Of a DNA stretch of 64,000 bases, positions 35,002-45,250 are shown one piece after another. Within the stretch, counting starts at the first letter, position 1. Each line of letters starts with the position of its first letter. Source of the stretch: Alopecurus myosuroides (Eukaryota; Streptophyta; Magnoliopsida; Poales; Poaceae); the NCBI GenBank assembly GCA_028641055.1, contig JAPCYS010001408.1:1-64000 (forward strand), in the 5' to 3' direction. A model generated the notes under the pieces. That model was not told where the DNA came from and made no database searches. It worked only from the letters and a program-made list of their open reading frames with translations. The translations under genes were made by a program, and so were the position numbers.

Positions 35002-36037
35002 ACAGACAGCAGCATGACATGCGCAACAATGCAGCAGCGATTCCTAGCTCTTGCCACCGGTAGCTAGGAGCAGAATCAGACATGGAAATGCAGCTCTTGG
35101 TTTTGATCTTAGTTCGGCTTTGGTGTTCTTAGACATTCTTCTTGTTCTTAGATTGGTTAATTGTTTCCTGGGGACTCGGTCAGTAGGCTAGATCAGCCAA
35201 AATTCCCCCTTTTTTACCCTCGTTTAATATGTGGATGAATCGAACTGTTTATTACTGTATCTGTGCTATGTGCGATGAAGCAAAACATTGGATTGGAGAG
35301 CTCGTCTGCTCGCTTTGCTGCGAGTGCGTTGTGTTTTACTGCAGGGACTCTAACCCGCCGATGTGGTGTCTCGGCACGGCCAAGATCGGATCGGCGGTCC
35401 TGTTACTCATTACTACTATAGTAGTACTATATTTGTCTGTGCAGGAGGAATCTGGAATCTGGATGGCTCTGAGATCTGTTTCAGATCCAAACCGGTAAGG
35501 CATACTCCCATCTGAATCTCGTGAAAGCGAGATACTTCCTGCGAAGCATTGATCCAACATTCAAAGCTCAATTCACTCCAATTCACTCGATGTTTCCCAT
35601 CGACTGCACCATCTCCAATCCGGTCCCAGAAACCCTCCCCTCGCCGGAACAAAAACATCCACCCAACCGCCACCAAAAACTGCCCAAACGGCTGGGTTGT
35701 TCGACAATTCCCAAATTCAGTCTGCCGGAAGTGTCCGCCACACATTGACAGCGCGACCCTACTACGGAGACTGACCGATGCCTCCGTATTCATGACGCGT
35801 TGACCGGCTCTTCGTTCGAGGAGGTTCGTTATGGCTATATACCTAGGCTCGTTTGATAATGCCTATATGAATATTGCAAGGAAATTTGTGTTGTCATAAT
35901 TATATTGCTCCAATTCTATCAACTCCAACAATTGGAACAAGCGCCGGGTAGACGCGCGGAGATGCATTTTGAGTACTGGTACTGGGCAAACTCTAGGGGA
36001 ATAATCTCTTTCTTATTTATTTTCTTATTTATTTCCC
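35002..36037. other. 3' flank of the truncated gene, low-copy DNA
   Basis: The first 200 bp look like a 3' UTR (mixed composition, TTTGGTGTTCTTAGAC). Beyond 35220 no gene, RNA or repeat is evident. The open frames at 35416-35803 overlap on both strands and show no family motif. The segment ends at the nad7-derived sequence. The last part (about 35970-36037) may already be mitochondrial 5' leader. Confidence 0.4.
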
Positions 36038-36174
36038 ACGACGACTAGGAACGGGCAAATCAAGAATTTCACTTCGAATTCCGAACATCTTGCTGCTCAT
36101 GGTGTTTCACGATCAGTATTGGAAATGAACGGAGAAGTGGTGGAACGTGCGGAACCACATATTGGATCACTCCA
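36038..36174 (+). pseudogene. nad7: nuclear copy of mitochondrial nad7 exon 1 (NUMT)
   Basis: The plus strand reads GQIKNFTSN, then [28 protein letters not shown]. This is the N-terminus of plant mitochondrial NADH dehydrogenase subunit 7 (complex I, 49-kDa subunit). The initiator position is ACG at 36038-36040, not ATG. The exon is 137 nt; plant nad7 exon 1 is 143 nt, and the conserved segment before AAHG is two codons short here. The exon ends at CTCCA, followed by GTGCG, the group II intron start consensus. In mitochondria the product works in the complex I Q module. In the nucleus this copy is non-functional. Confidence 0.9.
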
Positions 36175-36759
36175 GTGCGGCACGAAGCCGCTGACGCTGA
36201 GTAGGCTCCTATGCCGCTAGCACGGTGGAGGTTCGGTAGTGCGTTATGATCATCGGGCAAAGGGACGGTTGAGCAACTCAAGCGAACCGCCCTACCCGAC
36301 TTTGGATAAAGATAGAAGGGAGAAGGTTGTGAAGGTGGCCTCGTTATCCACACATCTGGTCGGAGGACCGACCTGGGTTTTCACGAGCGTAGGCGGGTCC
36401 TGGAGTGCCCGTCAAGGGCGCTAGCGCATACCCCGGGGTGATCATCACCACCTGCACCTCACATCTCGGCACAGTGGAACGTGTAACCCGCCTGTTGTCC
36501 AAGTCAACCACTGAATTTCCTGTAATTCATAGCGTCTAACAGAACGTAGTAGCAAGGGACAACCCACCCATACAGACAGCCTGCGGGTGGATGGCACTAC
36601 TGGCAAAGACCGTCTGGCGAAAACGCCGCAGACGCGAAGCGTGGTGGGCCTGCGCCGGGGGAGCATAGGGAGGAAAGAGAGCCCGAACGGTGGAAGAGCC
36701 AGGGGAAGCCGGGTCATTTGACGGAAATGGAAGGCGGCTCATTCATTCTTGAAAAAAGA
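36175..36759 (+). pseudogene. nad7: nad7 group II intron 1, 5' part
   Basis: The segment starts GTGCGGC, the group II 5' splice consensus, directly after nad7 exon 1. The GC-rich, strongly structured sequence (for example GACAGCCTGCGGGTGGATGG near 36577) is typical of plant mitochondrial introns. It stops at AAAGA (36755-36759), where a solo LTR has inserted. No intron-encoded maturase frame is seen. Confidence 0.85.
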
Positions 36760-37311
36760 TGTAACACCTGGGGTGTTACCCTGAGTAGAAAGTTGTTTGT
36801 TTTCTTTTGCTTGCATCTCATGCACCATAAGCATTGCATCATGTTTTCAAAACAACTGAAAAATCCAAACCAAATTAAACTTTCAAACATTGTTCAAAAA
36901 TTTCCAATTAAAAAAAGTTGCCAACTAAACAACTCAATTGTTTCCAATAGTTTTGAAGTTGAAATTATTCAAATTGCTTGTCAAATAAAACCTCCCTTTA
37001 ATCAACACCCCAAATGACAAATTCCAATTCACTTCAAATCATTCATAACTGGCATGTTCCAATTGTGGTTTAAGAATTAAAATATTGCAAACATTTAAAG
37101 TCAATAAGTTTCATAATTGTTTGGGCTTATTGAATAAACTTGTTTACATTAAAAACTCAAATCTATATGAAAACCCTATTTAAATTTCAACTAGCAATTT
37201 CAAACTATTTGGCATTTTCAAATTGTTGAAAATAAGTAACATACCTTGTTATTGCTGTTTTGTTAATCAATAAAAAATATTTCATAAAATATAAAACCCC
37301 AAAAATCTCTT

Positions 37312-37314
<3 letters not shown>

Positions 37315-37367
<53 letters not shown>
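37315..37367. repeat. (CT)n microsatellite
   Basis: An almost perfect CT dinucleotide run of about 50 bp lies inside the solo LTR, followed by an A-rich tract. Confidence 0.98.
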
Positions 37368-37370
<3 letters not shown>

Positions 37371-38323
37371 CAACAAAAAAAAAGACAGAACAAAAGAATA
37401 AAAAGAAAAAAAAAACCAAAAGGAGTGGGGGAGGCAGGCCAGCCCACAAGGGGCAGCCCACCTACCACCCCTCTTTTTGGCCCGTACCCCTTCAAGGAGC
37501 TTCTTCCTCCTACGTCATCTGTACGAACCCCCCCAACCACCGTAAGATCATCTCCTTCCCCCTCCGATGTGCAGCCGTACAGGCTCAACCCCCCATAAAA
37601 CAACCCCACCCCCCTCCCTGGCTGCCCTAGACTCTCTCCCATCTCCCTCCGCCGCCACCTTCCTTCTCCTTCCTCTCTCCCCACTTCTCTGAATTTCTTT
37701 TCTGCACCACCACGACCACCGGAGCACCTCGCCGCCGCTCCGACGCCGTGAACCCTCCCGCACCACGATGAGCGGTGGAAAAGAACCACCCGGACTCCCT
37801 CGTCCTCCTCGACCTTAAGCACCACCCGGAGGGGCAACAGGACGTCCATGGCTTCCTCGTCTTCAGTTCGGACGCCGACGAGCTTCTTCGATTTCTCGCC
37901 GCCGCGGACGACAACGAGCACGAACGACTACCTCGGCGTCCTCCCGGTGAGCCCCCGTTTCCATTCCCTGCTTTTCCCGCGTTTTTCGTGTCCGTTTGCA
38001 ACCCCTCCCTGTCGGAGCTCCACCCTGTCCGCCATGGATGCGAGCAGCGTTTCTCGCTGCTCACGCACGGGAGCCGACGCACACGAGCAGGTCCACACCC
38101 GCACGCCACGTCCTCCATGCTCGGCTTCCTTGCACGCAACTCGCCCCACGCACACAGCAGTCCCACGCCCAGCAGCACCCCGGAGATCCCACACGCGCGC
38201 TGGAGTCGATCGTCACCGGCCTCCGATCGTCTGTCTGTTACCGATCTGCAGTTTGCGTGCAAAAATTCAGTTAACCGCGCCCTAGAACCTCAAAAGGGGC
38301 CGAAGCCTCGACCTAACACCAAC

Positions 38324-38420
38324 CGCAGCTTAGCCCAGTGGTTCCTCTCCGTCCGCGTGCAGCCGCAGGGAGCGGGATCGAATCCCACCCGAGGCATTTG
38401 CCTCCACGTTTTTTCGATTT
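38324..38420 (+). ncRNA. tRNA-like Pol III-type unit 1 in the solo LTR
   Basis: TAGCCCAGTGG (38331-38341) fits the A-box consensus TRGYNNARNNG exactly. GGATCGAATCC (38375-38385) fits the B box GGTTCGANTCC with one mismatch, at normal tRNA spacing (44 nt). It is followed by the hairpin GAGGC-ATTT-GCCTC and a T6 tract (about 38411-38416), which could end Pol III transcription. The acceptor stem does not pair, so it is not a functional tRNA. It may be a SINE-derived or tRNA-derived head built into the LTR. Expression is not shown. Confidence 0.55.
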
Positions 38421-38507
38421 TTGCTACTGTGGCATGCCAAGTTCAGTTAACACTGTTATATCTCCTCTAGTAGAGTAGCCTGTTGTTTCTGTCACAAATA
38501 CAAAGCT

Positions 38508-38592
38508 ATTCCGGTGGTTTACACCCCATTCTGCTAACTTGGAGGCCCAAGTTCAAATCCCACGGGCAGCATTCTATTTTGCCATTTTTTTC
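38508..38592 (+). ncRNA. tRNA-like unit 2 in the solo LTR (weaker)
   Basis: An A-box-like TGGTTTACACC lies near 38515. A B-box-like AGTTCAAATCC follows near 38550, with two mismatches from consensus. Next come GGCA...TGCC arms and a T7 run (about 38584). The order of parts is the same as in unit 1, about 175 bp upstream, but each part is poorer. Confidence 0.4.
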
Positions 38593-40721
38593 CATAAAAT
38601 GTTACTATTTTTGTAAATGCTATAACTTTGTCATGTTAACTCCAAATATCACAAAATTTATGTCTAGAATTATCAGAAAAATGTAAGGAACATGAATTTT
38701 CCATCCATGCTCATGATTGCACTTTGTTTCCTGCACCCCTAGTTGTTTTATGCATGTTCACTAATTATCAACATATGGAATGTGTTGGGGCACCTTAATT
38801 CAATTGTTTGCCCTATTCCATTTAACCTTGTTCCACCCACCTACCTGTTGTTTCCCATGCTAATCAACATTTAAATTGATGGTTACCTAAACAACTTGAA
38901 CCAATTCCTATTTATCCGGACTCCGGTTCCGATTAAATTGCTTAAGTTGTTTCCCCTGTTGCATCTTGCCATGCCATGCATATAAAATAGGATCATGCTG
39001 GATCTTTTGCCGTAGTAGTAATTGTTGCATCCGGTGTTTGTTCGAGGTTCGTTGCTTCTTCGCGGATAGGACGTTGAGATGATGTGAGCAACGACAAGTT
39101 CTGCTACCTCTACTTGCTGGATCTCAGGCAAGTATACTCAGTTGCTGCCAAATGGCTGCCTTTCATCACTTGTTACCGATTCTTTCCGTTGTTCTTATTC
39201 TAGCCTGTTGATTCGATGCTTGAGTCTCGATCCTATTATATGTTTACCTTGCAGCCATGATATAGCCTTCCTTCCACTTCCTATTAACTGTTGTTTGTTT
39301 ACCCTGTTGGCCCTCGTGTCGTAGTTGCATGCTTAGTGTTGTTTGCGCTCAAGTCTTGTTGTCCGTCTTATCACCTGTTTAGTTTGATAGTTGGGTTTCA
39401 ATTCAATCAACAACATGTTACTGTTTTGGGTAATAATAACTTGATGATAAGGCACCGGCAGGAGGCCCGGGTTAGGGTTTTGAAGCCTGCTAGTGTCGAA
39501 CTTAATTAGGAAAAGAGTCTTGTCTACTGATCCATGATGAGCGTGCTCACCGCATCCGGGAGGTAGTATGGGACCCCCCTCGACTTAGACCTGATCTGCA
39601 GCTTGTCCGAAGAGCCACACTTAGTTCGGGTGTTCCATTTGCTCCTTTGCATAATGGGTGGATCCCCCATGGTTACTGATGATGATGATGATGCATATAG
39701 GGCGAGGCCTGTAGTGCCGGGGTGTTGTGTCCTGCGGGAGTTTTGCACACCTGCGCTGAGTATTCGGCTGCGTGGCTGGGACCTTATAGCCCCGTGGCTC
39801 CTAGGATGGGTTGTAGAGATGGTTTGGGTCGTGTCGAGCCAACCTGAGTTTTAGTTGGTGGCTTGAGTGTGTACGGGTACTGGAGCACACCCTGCAGGGA
39901 TGAATCTTCTCGAGAAGCCGTGTTGTCCGCGGTTATGTGACGACTTGGTGAAAGTACTGGCTAACAAGTACTCAGACAACTTACACCTAATTGATAATAA
40001 TTTGACTAGTAATAGGCATATTGTCACAATAACCTGATGTCACCCTAATCAACAGTGTGAGTTATCCTTGGGTTGCTTCCTTAGTAGGGGGTAACATTGG
40101 ATGGGTTTGTTTAGTGGTTAGCTGTAGTTGGTTGCGATACGCTATCTTATCTTCTTTCTGTTAGCCGGAAGTTGTAGTGTGTTTCTGTAGTTGGGTAGTG
40201 CAGCCCGCTGCCGCTTCTTTGCAATAACCCCTTCCTTCCGTTGAACCCAAAGTATTTGTATCTTGTGATGACTGGTTACGCCGGTATCTTGTGAGTATGG
40301 TTTATCCACTTGCCAGTACTTAACCGTACTGACCCACGAATCCTTTTTCGTGGCTGCATATTCAACATTGCAGTCAACAGGTTTGAAGTCTGACGACGTT
40401 AGCTTGGGAATCCCTCCGGCTTGGCCTGGGCAGGGATTGGACGCCATCGGTTATCTTCAGGACTCTTAGTCCAATTTGGATCTTGTCCGTAGTCGGACAC
40501 TATGTTGTTTCTTCCGCTGTTATTTGGATCTTTGTATTGTATCAGTTGTACCCTTGACTCGTTTGAGTCCTCTTGTATATATCTTTTCTGTTGTTGTTGC
40601 GGAATATTCGTGAACTGTTGTAATGTTATCAGACATGGCAACCTGGAATCGGTTATTATGTGGATTTTTGGCGGGAATGCTGAAATCTGCATAGTGCCCG
40701 ATCTCGGGGCGTCACAAAAGA

Positions 40722-40941
40722 GGGGGGGGGGAGCGAGCCAATGTATCAATGAATAGATACAGTCAACGGTAGACAGACAGCGCTGCCTACACGCGAATTA
40801 GCTTCGGAGGTCGAGCAGTCTCAATTTCACTACATGATTTGCGAATGAATGCTGGGCTGGGACACCTCAAATGGCGTGAGCCGCATGCGGGGAGACCCGC
40901 ACGTACGGTTTTCAGGGGGATCCGGCCGACGCCCACCCGAC
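40722..40941 (+). pseudogene. nad7: nad7 group II intron 1, 3' part with domain V
   Basis: It continues the intron after the solo LTR. Domain V is plain at 40878-40911: GAGCCGCATGCGGGG, then GACCCGCACGTACGGTT, forming the conserved two-helix hairpin. The intron ends in CCCGAC at 40941. Without the LTR the intron would be about 805 nt. Domain V is the catalytic core of group II introns, but a nuclear copy is inert. Confidence 0.9.
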
Positions 40942-40957
40942 TAGAGGGACTGAGAAA
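40942..40957 (+). pseudogene. nad7: start of nad7 exon 2
   Basis: TAGAGGGACTGAGAAA joined to the CTCCA end of exon 1 gives the conserved LHRGTEK of NAD7. After 40957 the sequence no longer matches nad7 exon 2, so the mitochondrial DNA was rearranged here before or after transfer. Confidence 0.85.
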
Positions 40958-41300
40958 CGACGTAGGTTCCAATTCTATCTAATTACGCCTAGAGCTTGTC
41001 AAGTTGAGCCTATAACTCCCGATCGTGTAACTCCACTTTGGAAGCGTTTGTTCCAACTTGAATGCCATGACAATCAATATGAAAAAGAAGTCGTAACTTC
41101 AGACAAGTAGAATCCGGGCTTGAAGAGAAGGGAAATCGGAATTCCAGTCAGAAAAAAAGTACATAGTGGAAATAAATGCAACAAGAAATGCATAAATAAA
41201 TCTATCAAGTGCACTAGCCGGGCGATAAAGCGAAAGAACCAAGCATTGGAGACCCAGACTTATTTTATTAAATAGTTCGTTTTCGATCTACTTGATTGCC
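40958..41300 (+). other. probable further mitochondrial DNA fused to nad7
   Basis: The frame of exon 2 stays open after the break and runs to TAG at 41108-41110. It encodes about 50 residues including ITPRACQVEPITPDRVTPLW, which I cannot assign to a gene. The downstream text (GCCGGGCGATAAAGCGAAAG near 41219) has the look of plant mitochondrial DNA. The right end of the insertion is unclear and is placed near 41300. Confidence 0.45.
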
Positions 41301-42786
41301 GAAGAAAAATAAAATCCGTACTGACGTGTCAATAATGGAACCCGGCTCCTCTTGGGGTGGTGTATGTAAAAAAAATCTATCAACTCCCCTCCTCTAATTT
41401 GTTCACCCAATATGTTTGCTCGCTTATCTCGTTTATCTTTGGACAGATAACGTTTAACCCTTTGTTTTCAGCAAGGCTGGAATCTTGAAAACCTTCCTAA
41501 AACATTGGGGAAAGTTAGTTTGTGTATTTTGTGTAGGTCCATGCCACTAAACGGTGCTTTTCACCTTGTTGGAGATCTCTAAGTCCTAATGGTTCGATAA
41601 CCATGATCTCAAAACCGAGTGAAAACTTCCTGCTACGGCACATCACCTTCCTCTTAGGACCCTCAATGGGTGGTGACTATTCACCGCATCAGGCTCCGGC
41701 GCCATGACGACGATGATGACGACGCCTTTGAGCTCACCAATGACAAGGAAATGCCCGCGGAAAGGTCATCATCATCCCTCCATCAGTAGTACTCCATGTA
41801 GTTTCTATTACGTCTGTATGATTTTATGGTTTGTAGCAATTTGGTATGCAAGAAATGGGGATTGTGGCCATTGAGGTGCAAATTTGGGGTCTGGACACTA
41901 TCCGAAAAAAACTTGGGATGTGAATTTGGGGATCACGGTTGGAAATGCTCAAAGGCTGTGTTTTGTAGCCACTTGGTCTGGCGAGACCACCCATTGGCCA
42001 TATTGTGCATGTTGTTTGGTTGGTTGTTCATGGGTAATTTTTTTGCATCAGGACATAAACGAGAACCAGATGTTTGGTTTTCTACATTCTTGCATTTTCG
42101 GATAAGGCTAATGCAAATGCTAGGTGTTTGGTTGCCTACAACAAGTCTGGTGTGGTAACCTCTTATCATGAGTTGTGACGTGAGGTTACCCGACACTCAC
42201 TCATCATCGCATACAGATTCAGAACTAGGATAATAGCATACAAGCAGTTCACATCTCAAGTTCATCATATCAAAGCATATAATCATGAGTGATGCACCAC
42301 GGGTTAACCAACAACGGCTCGTTATGCATCTCAAATTCATTAGCAGAGGGATTAATATATACCATCTCACAAAAAATTACAAAGCAGTCATCAGTTCTAA
42401 TCAAGTCCTACATAGAGTTGCATGCTACAAAGTGCTCATGCAAATATGACATATTCCTGGACCTTCTATGTGTGTTTGTTATCTGAGCATACCCGTTATG
42501 CTGATATTTGTGCTCTCCAAGGTAGTTTAGAGCCGGATCGGTAATACTAGAGTGTCTGGATTAGGATCAAGAACATTGTCTCTCGTGCAGTTCATCGTCT
42601 GAGCATAGTTGATTATGCGCTTGTTAGTTTTGCTTCATAATGAACAAGAAGAAAAGACATAGTTGTGTGTTTGGTACATGTTATCTAACCATGGTGTGCA
42701 ATCAACTTGTCTTCATCCATCATTATGGTCGTGGTCTCCTGAAACCCCATTATTCCTTCAAATTCCTTAAGCTAGAAAAGTCTAAT
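41301..42786. other. low-copy DNA, possibly one end of a Harbinger-like element
   Basis: No complete gene is visible. GTGTTTGGTTGCCTAC (about 42124) resembles the subterminal text of grass PIF/Harbinger elements, and a rough inverse copy (AGGTATCCAAACACCGG) lies near 43931. The ORFs at 41826-42158 and on the opposite strand show no family motif. Confidence 0.35.
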
Positions 42787-42981
42787 CTACCTATCTCTCC
42801 ACTTTCTCAGGTGGTTGTGAATTTGAGGAGTGGTCATTGTAATCCCAATGAAATCAAGAATGTCATTACTAACCCTATTAATGTAATGTTCCTTGAATCC
42901 TATATAAAAGCGGACCCTCCTTTCCAACTCACAAGACCTATTCAGGACGATACAAAGGAGGTGCCATTGCATTTGAGTCAT
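42787..42981 (-). pseudogene. fragment of a Myb/SANT-like transposon protein
   Basis: The minus-strand frame contains GFKEHYINRVSNDILDF followed by PQIHNHLRKWRDR. The pattern 'FKE...V...L..F...Q..NHLRKWR.RW' is typical of the Myb/SANT-like DNA-binding protein of PIF/Harbinger transposons and related plant proteins. In these elements the protein helps the transposase bind its termini. Only about 65 codons survive, and no DDE transposase is recognised nearby. The element is a relic. Confidence 0.55.
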
Positions 42982-43026
42982 TCAAGCAAAACAAAGAGCG
43001 ATTGCATTCTCGTTCACCATGGCAGG

Positions 43027-43224
43027 CTATGCATTCTCAGATAGCACTTGTAGAGGGACTCTATTCTGAGGCACCATGCCAGGCGGTGCATTCTTAGATA
43101 GCACTTGCAGACGGACTCTCTTCTCCAGCACCATGTGAGGCATTTCATTCTCATATAGAACTTGCAGAGGGAATCTCTTCTCAGAGCACACTAAGGGAGC
43201 ATACATATCAGGAGAGCTAGGCAC
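43027..43224 (-). repeat. coding-like tandem repeat, about 20 codons per unit
   Basis: Three units of about 60 bp give a peptide repeat on the minus strand built on (K/N)RxxLQVLxxN (KRFPLQVLYEN, KRVRLQVLSKN, NRVPLQVLSEN). It lies immediately upstream, in minus-strand sense, of the Myb/SANT-like fragment and in an open frame of 65 codons. It may be part of the same decayed transposon gene or an unrelated minisatellite. Confidence 0.6.
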
Positions 43225-44438
43225 AATGATGTCCTACAATAGGCTGACACCATAACCATGAACAAACAATGGTAATTAGAATGATATCACACACTAGACA
43301 ATGATAAACATGAATCATAGTCAACTGCTGGCTAGCACACACTACACAAACAATCCTAGTTACACACCATGTAACCATTTCCTGGCTAGCACAAACTACA
43401 CAAACAATCCAATCAAGCCAATTGTAAGCATGAAGGAGAATCGATCACGTAACAAGAGCATAGAGGATCCATCTAATCTAGCACAGAGCTAGTATATGCT
43501 CATAAAATAAACTTAGAAGAACAAGGTTAGAGGTTTTTACAGCCACCAGATGCAGGAGACAAATGGGGATTGAGCAAGGATCATACTTGCCTCCGACGAC
43601 CTTTGCCGCCGCCGTGGTTGCCATCGGAGTCGGTGAAAAAGGTTTCGCCATCAGGATGGTTCTGTAAAGGGAGAAATGGTGGTTTTGGATTTGGGCGATT
43701 AGCTTGGTGGCTCAAAATAGAGTTGAAAATTAGACTAGCGATGGCCAAATTTCTCCCGTCGCAATTTGAGCTCGCGCCATCTTTGGTGCCTACAACAGCT
43801 CGCACTCGACGTTTCTCGATGCCGCGCACCTGAAGCCCGACTCCACATAAACTACTTATTTGGCCATCCCCAGCGGGGCTGGCTCAGAGTTGCTTTGATG
43901 AACGTGTTGTCCTGGCCCTAGAGCTAAAGGAGGTATCCAAACACCGGACTTTTGCATATGGCGGGCCTGATATGCAGGTGCGCTCGCTACCAAACCCTCC
44001 CTAAATGATATGTTCCTACGCGCAAGTGCAGGAGTTAACATGAAGTGTATTGTCGCCACATTTGATGATCTACTATATATCCTATATGACTTGGCCCGAT
44101 CATATACATTCTTCATGAACTATACTATGAGTTTATGTTTGAGTCCCGCTAAAAGAACATACCGAAAATGCGGATGTGTTGAAATCGACTAGGAGTAATA
44201 GCCAGCGAGTCTCTAATTGACGTAAAATCCTCCAAAGCCCAAATATTGAAAATACAAGTTCGCGTTGTAAAATATTCATTTTCTTGCTCATGATGGCATG
44301 ATGTGTATTAGGCCGGATAATCCTATAGGTTGATAAGGCCCAAATAAATGTGTAAACATTACTTAGCCATACATTCTTGTCCTCTCTTCCGATATCACAC
44401 CAAAATCGATGACTAGGAGTTATCCAGAAAGCGCTCCA
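43225..44438. other. low-copy DNA
   Basis: No supported gene. Two adjacent near-copies of TGCTGGCTAGCACA..CTACACAAACAATCC occur at 43325-43410. The 43570-43833 frames overlap on both strands without family motifs. AAACACCGG near 43940 may be one border of the Harbinger-like relic. Confidence 0.35.
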
Positions 44439-44446
44439 ATTTTTGG

Positions 44447-45123
44447 GGGGTGAATTCCATGTTTTATCGCCTTTTGTTACTTTAATAAAATGTACACCTT
44501 ATTTGATTTTGTCTACATTTTACCCAAACTTATGATGGACCATATAATTTTACTCTCTTTACCCATTTACCCCGATTTTGACATCATGGCCCAACTAGTT
44601 TGCCTTGATGCTTCCTTATCCATCAAGGAGAGCGCCAAGGTGGGGTGGGGGGCACCCTTTGGTTTACGCCTTGCCAGACTCTTTGTGTGTGCCTACCCAC
44701 CCATATGGGGAGCAACAGCTACTACATAACTTTACCCGCCGCCAAAGAAGTTTACCCTTCCATTGAAGCGAGGATGCCACTACTCTCACTGTTGCACTAA
44801 TTAAATTTCTAACTCTAATTCCGCCCAATGAGATATAAGAGAGATAAGCTGGAAATCGGTGCCGACTTAGTGCCGGTGAGAGTCAGCTAGGGCTAGTCTC
44901 CGAGTCATTTTCCCAATCCTCATCTTTCTCGGAGTTTACAATGGGGGGGGACACCTAAAACTACAGTATGCCTAGGAACTGGGAGTAGAATTACCATCCA
45001 CGTTTGGGAAGTAATTAAATTGGGTAACAATTTACACACCGTCACAAGTTAAGGGTAAAATATGTCACAAAAAGGGGTAAAAAATATCATAAAAATCACA
45101 AAAAGTGGGTATTGGAATTCATT
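44447..45123. mobile_element. 677-bp non-autonomous TIR element
   Basis: Long imperfect terminal inverted repeats of about 90-100 bp face each other. The left part holds TGAATTCCATG, then GTCTACATTTTACCC and AAACTTATGATGG. The right part holds, on the opposite strand, TGAATTCCA, then GTGACATATTTTACCC and AACTTGTGACGG. The flanks carry an 8-bp direct repeat ATTTTTGG (44439-44446 and 45124-45131). An 8-bp duplication suits a hAT-type MITE; a 9-bp Mutator type cannot be excluded. There is no coding capacity. Confidence 0.55.
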
Positions 45124-45250
45124 ATTTTTGGATTATTTTCTAAAGCTTGATTGTCCCTAGAATTATATGGGTCTCTCTACATTGGTGGATTCGGTCTTGT
45201 TAAATTCCATTTAGCTGCCCAACCCTCGTCTTTCTCCTCTGCCTCTGGTG

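Larger units (their letters stand above)
36760..40716 (+). mobile_element. solo LTR of a Tekay-like Gypsy family
   Basis: The 3,957-bp sequence starts TGTAACACCTGGGG and ends GGGGCGTCACA. It is flanked by perfect 5-bp target duplications AAAGA (36755-36759 and 40717-40721). No internal domain is present, so this is a solo LTR formed by LTR-LTR recombination. Both the start (TGTAACAcc) and the layout resemble the LTRs of the Tekay-type element at 45251-59898, read on the same strand sense as that element. The GC-rich zone 37430-38280 produces long overlapping open frames (up to 231 codons) on both strands, which I regard as composition artefacts. Confidence 0.92.

Noticed and set aside
38324..38420. 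Functional nuclear tRNA gene
   Set aside because: The A and B boxes fit, but the acceptor stem ends do not pair and no clear anticodon arm was found.
37370..38470. Long overlapping ORFs in the solo LTR (up to 231 codons)
   Set aside because: They lie in a GC-rich LTR zone, are open on both strands, are low-complexity, and have no family motif.
36175..40941. Active mobile group II intron
   Set aside because: There is no maturase/RT frame. The exons are nad7 and the intron is interrupted by a solo LTR, so it is inert nuclear mitochondrial DNA.
42120..43960. Complete PIF/Harbinger element with defined TIRs
   Set aside because: The candidate ends (GTGTTTGGTTGCC and an inverse copy near 43935) match only over about 10 bases, and no TSD or transposase was found.
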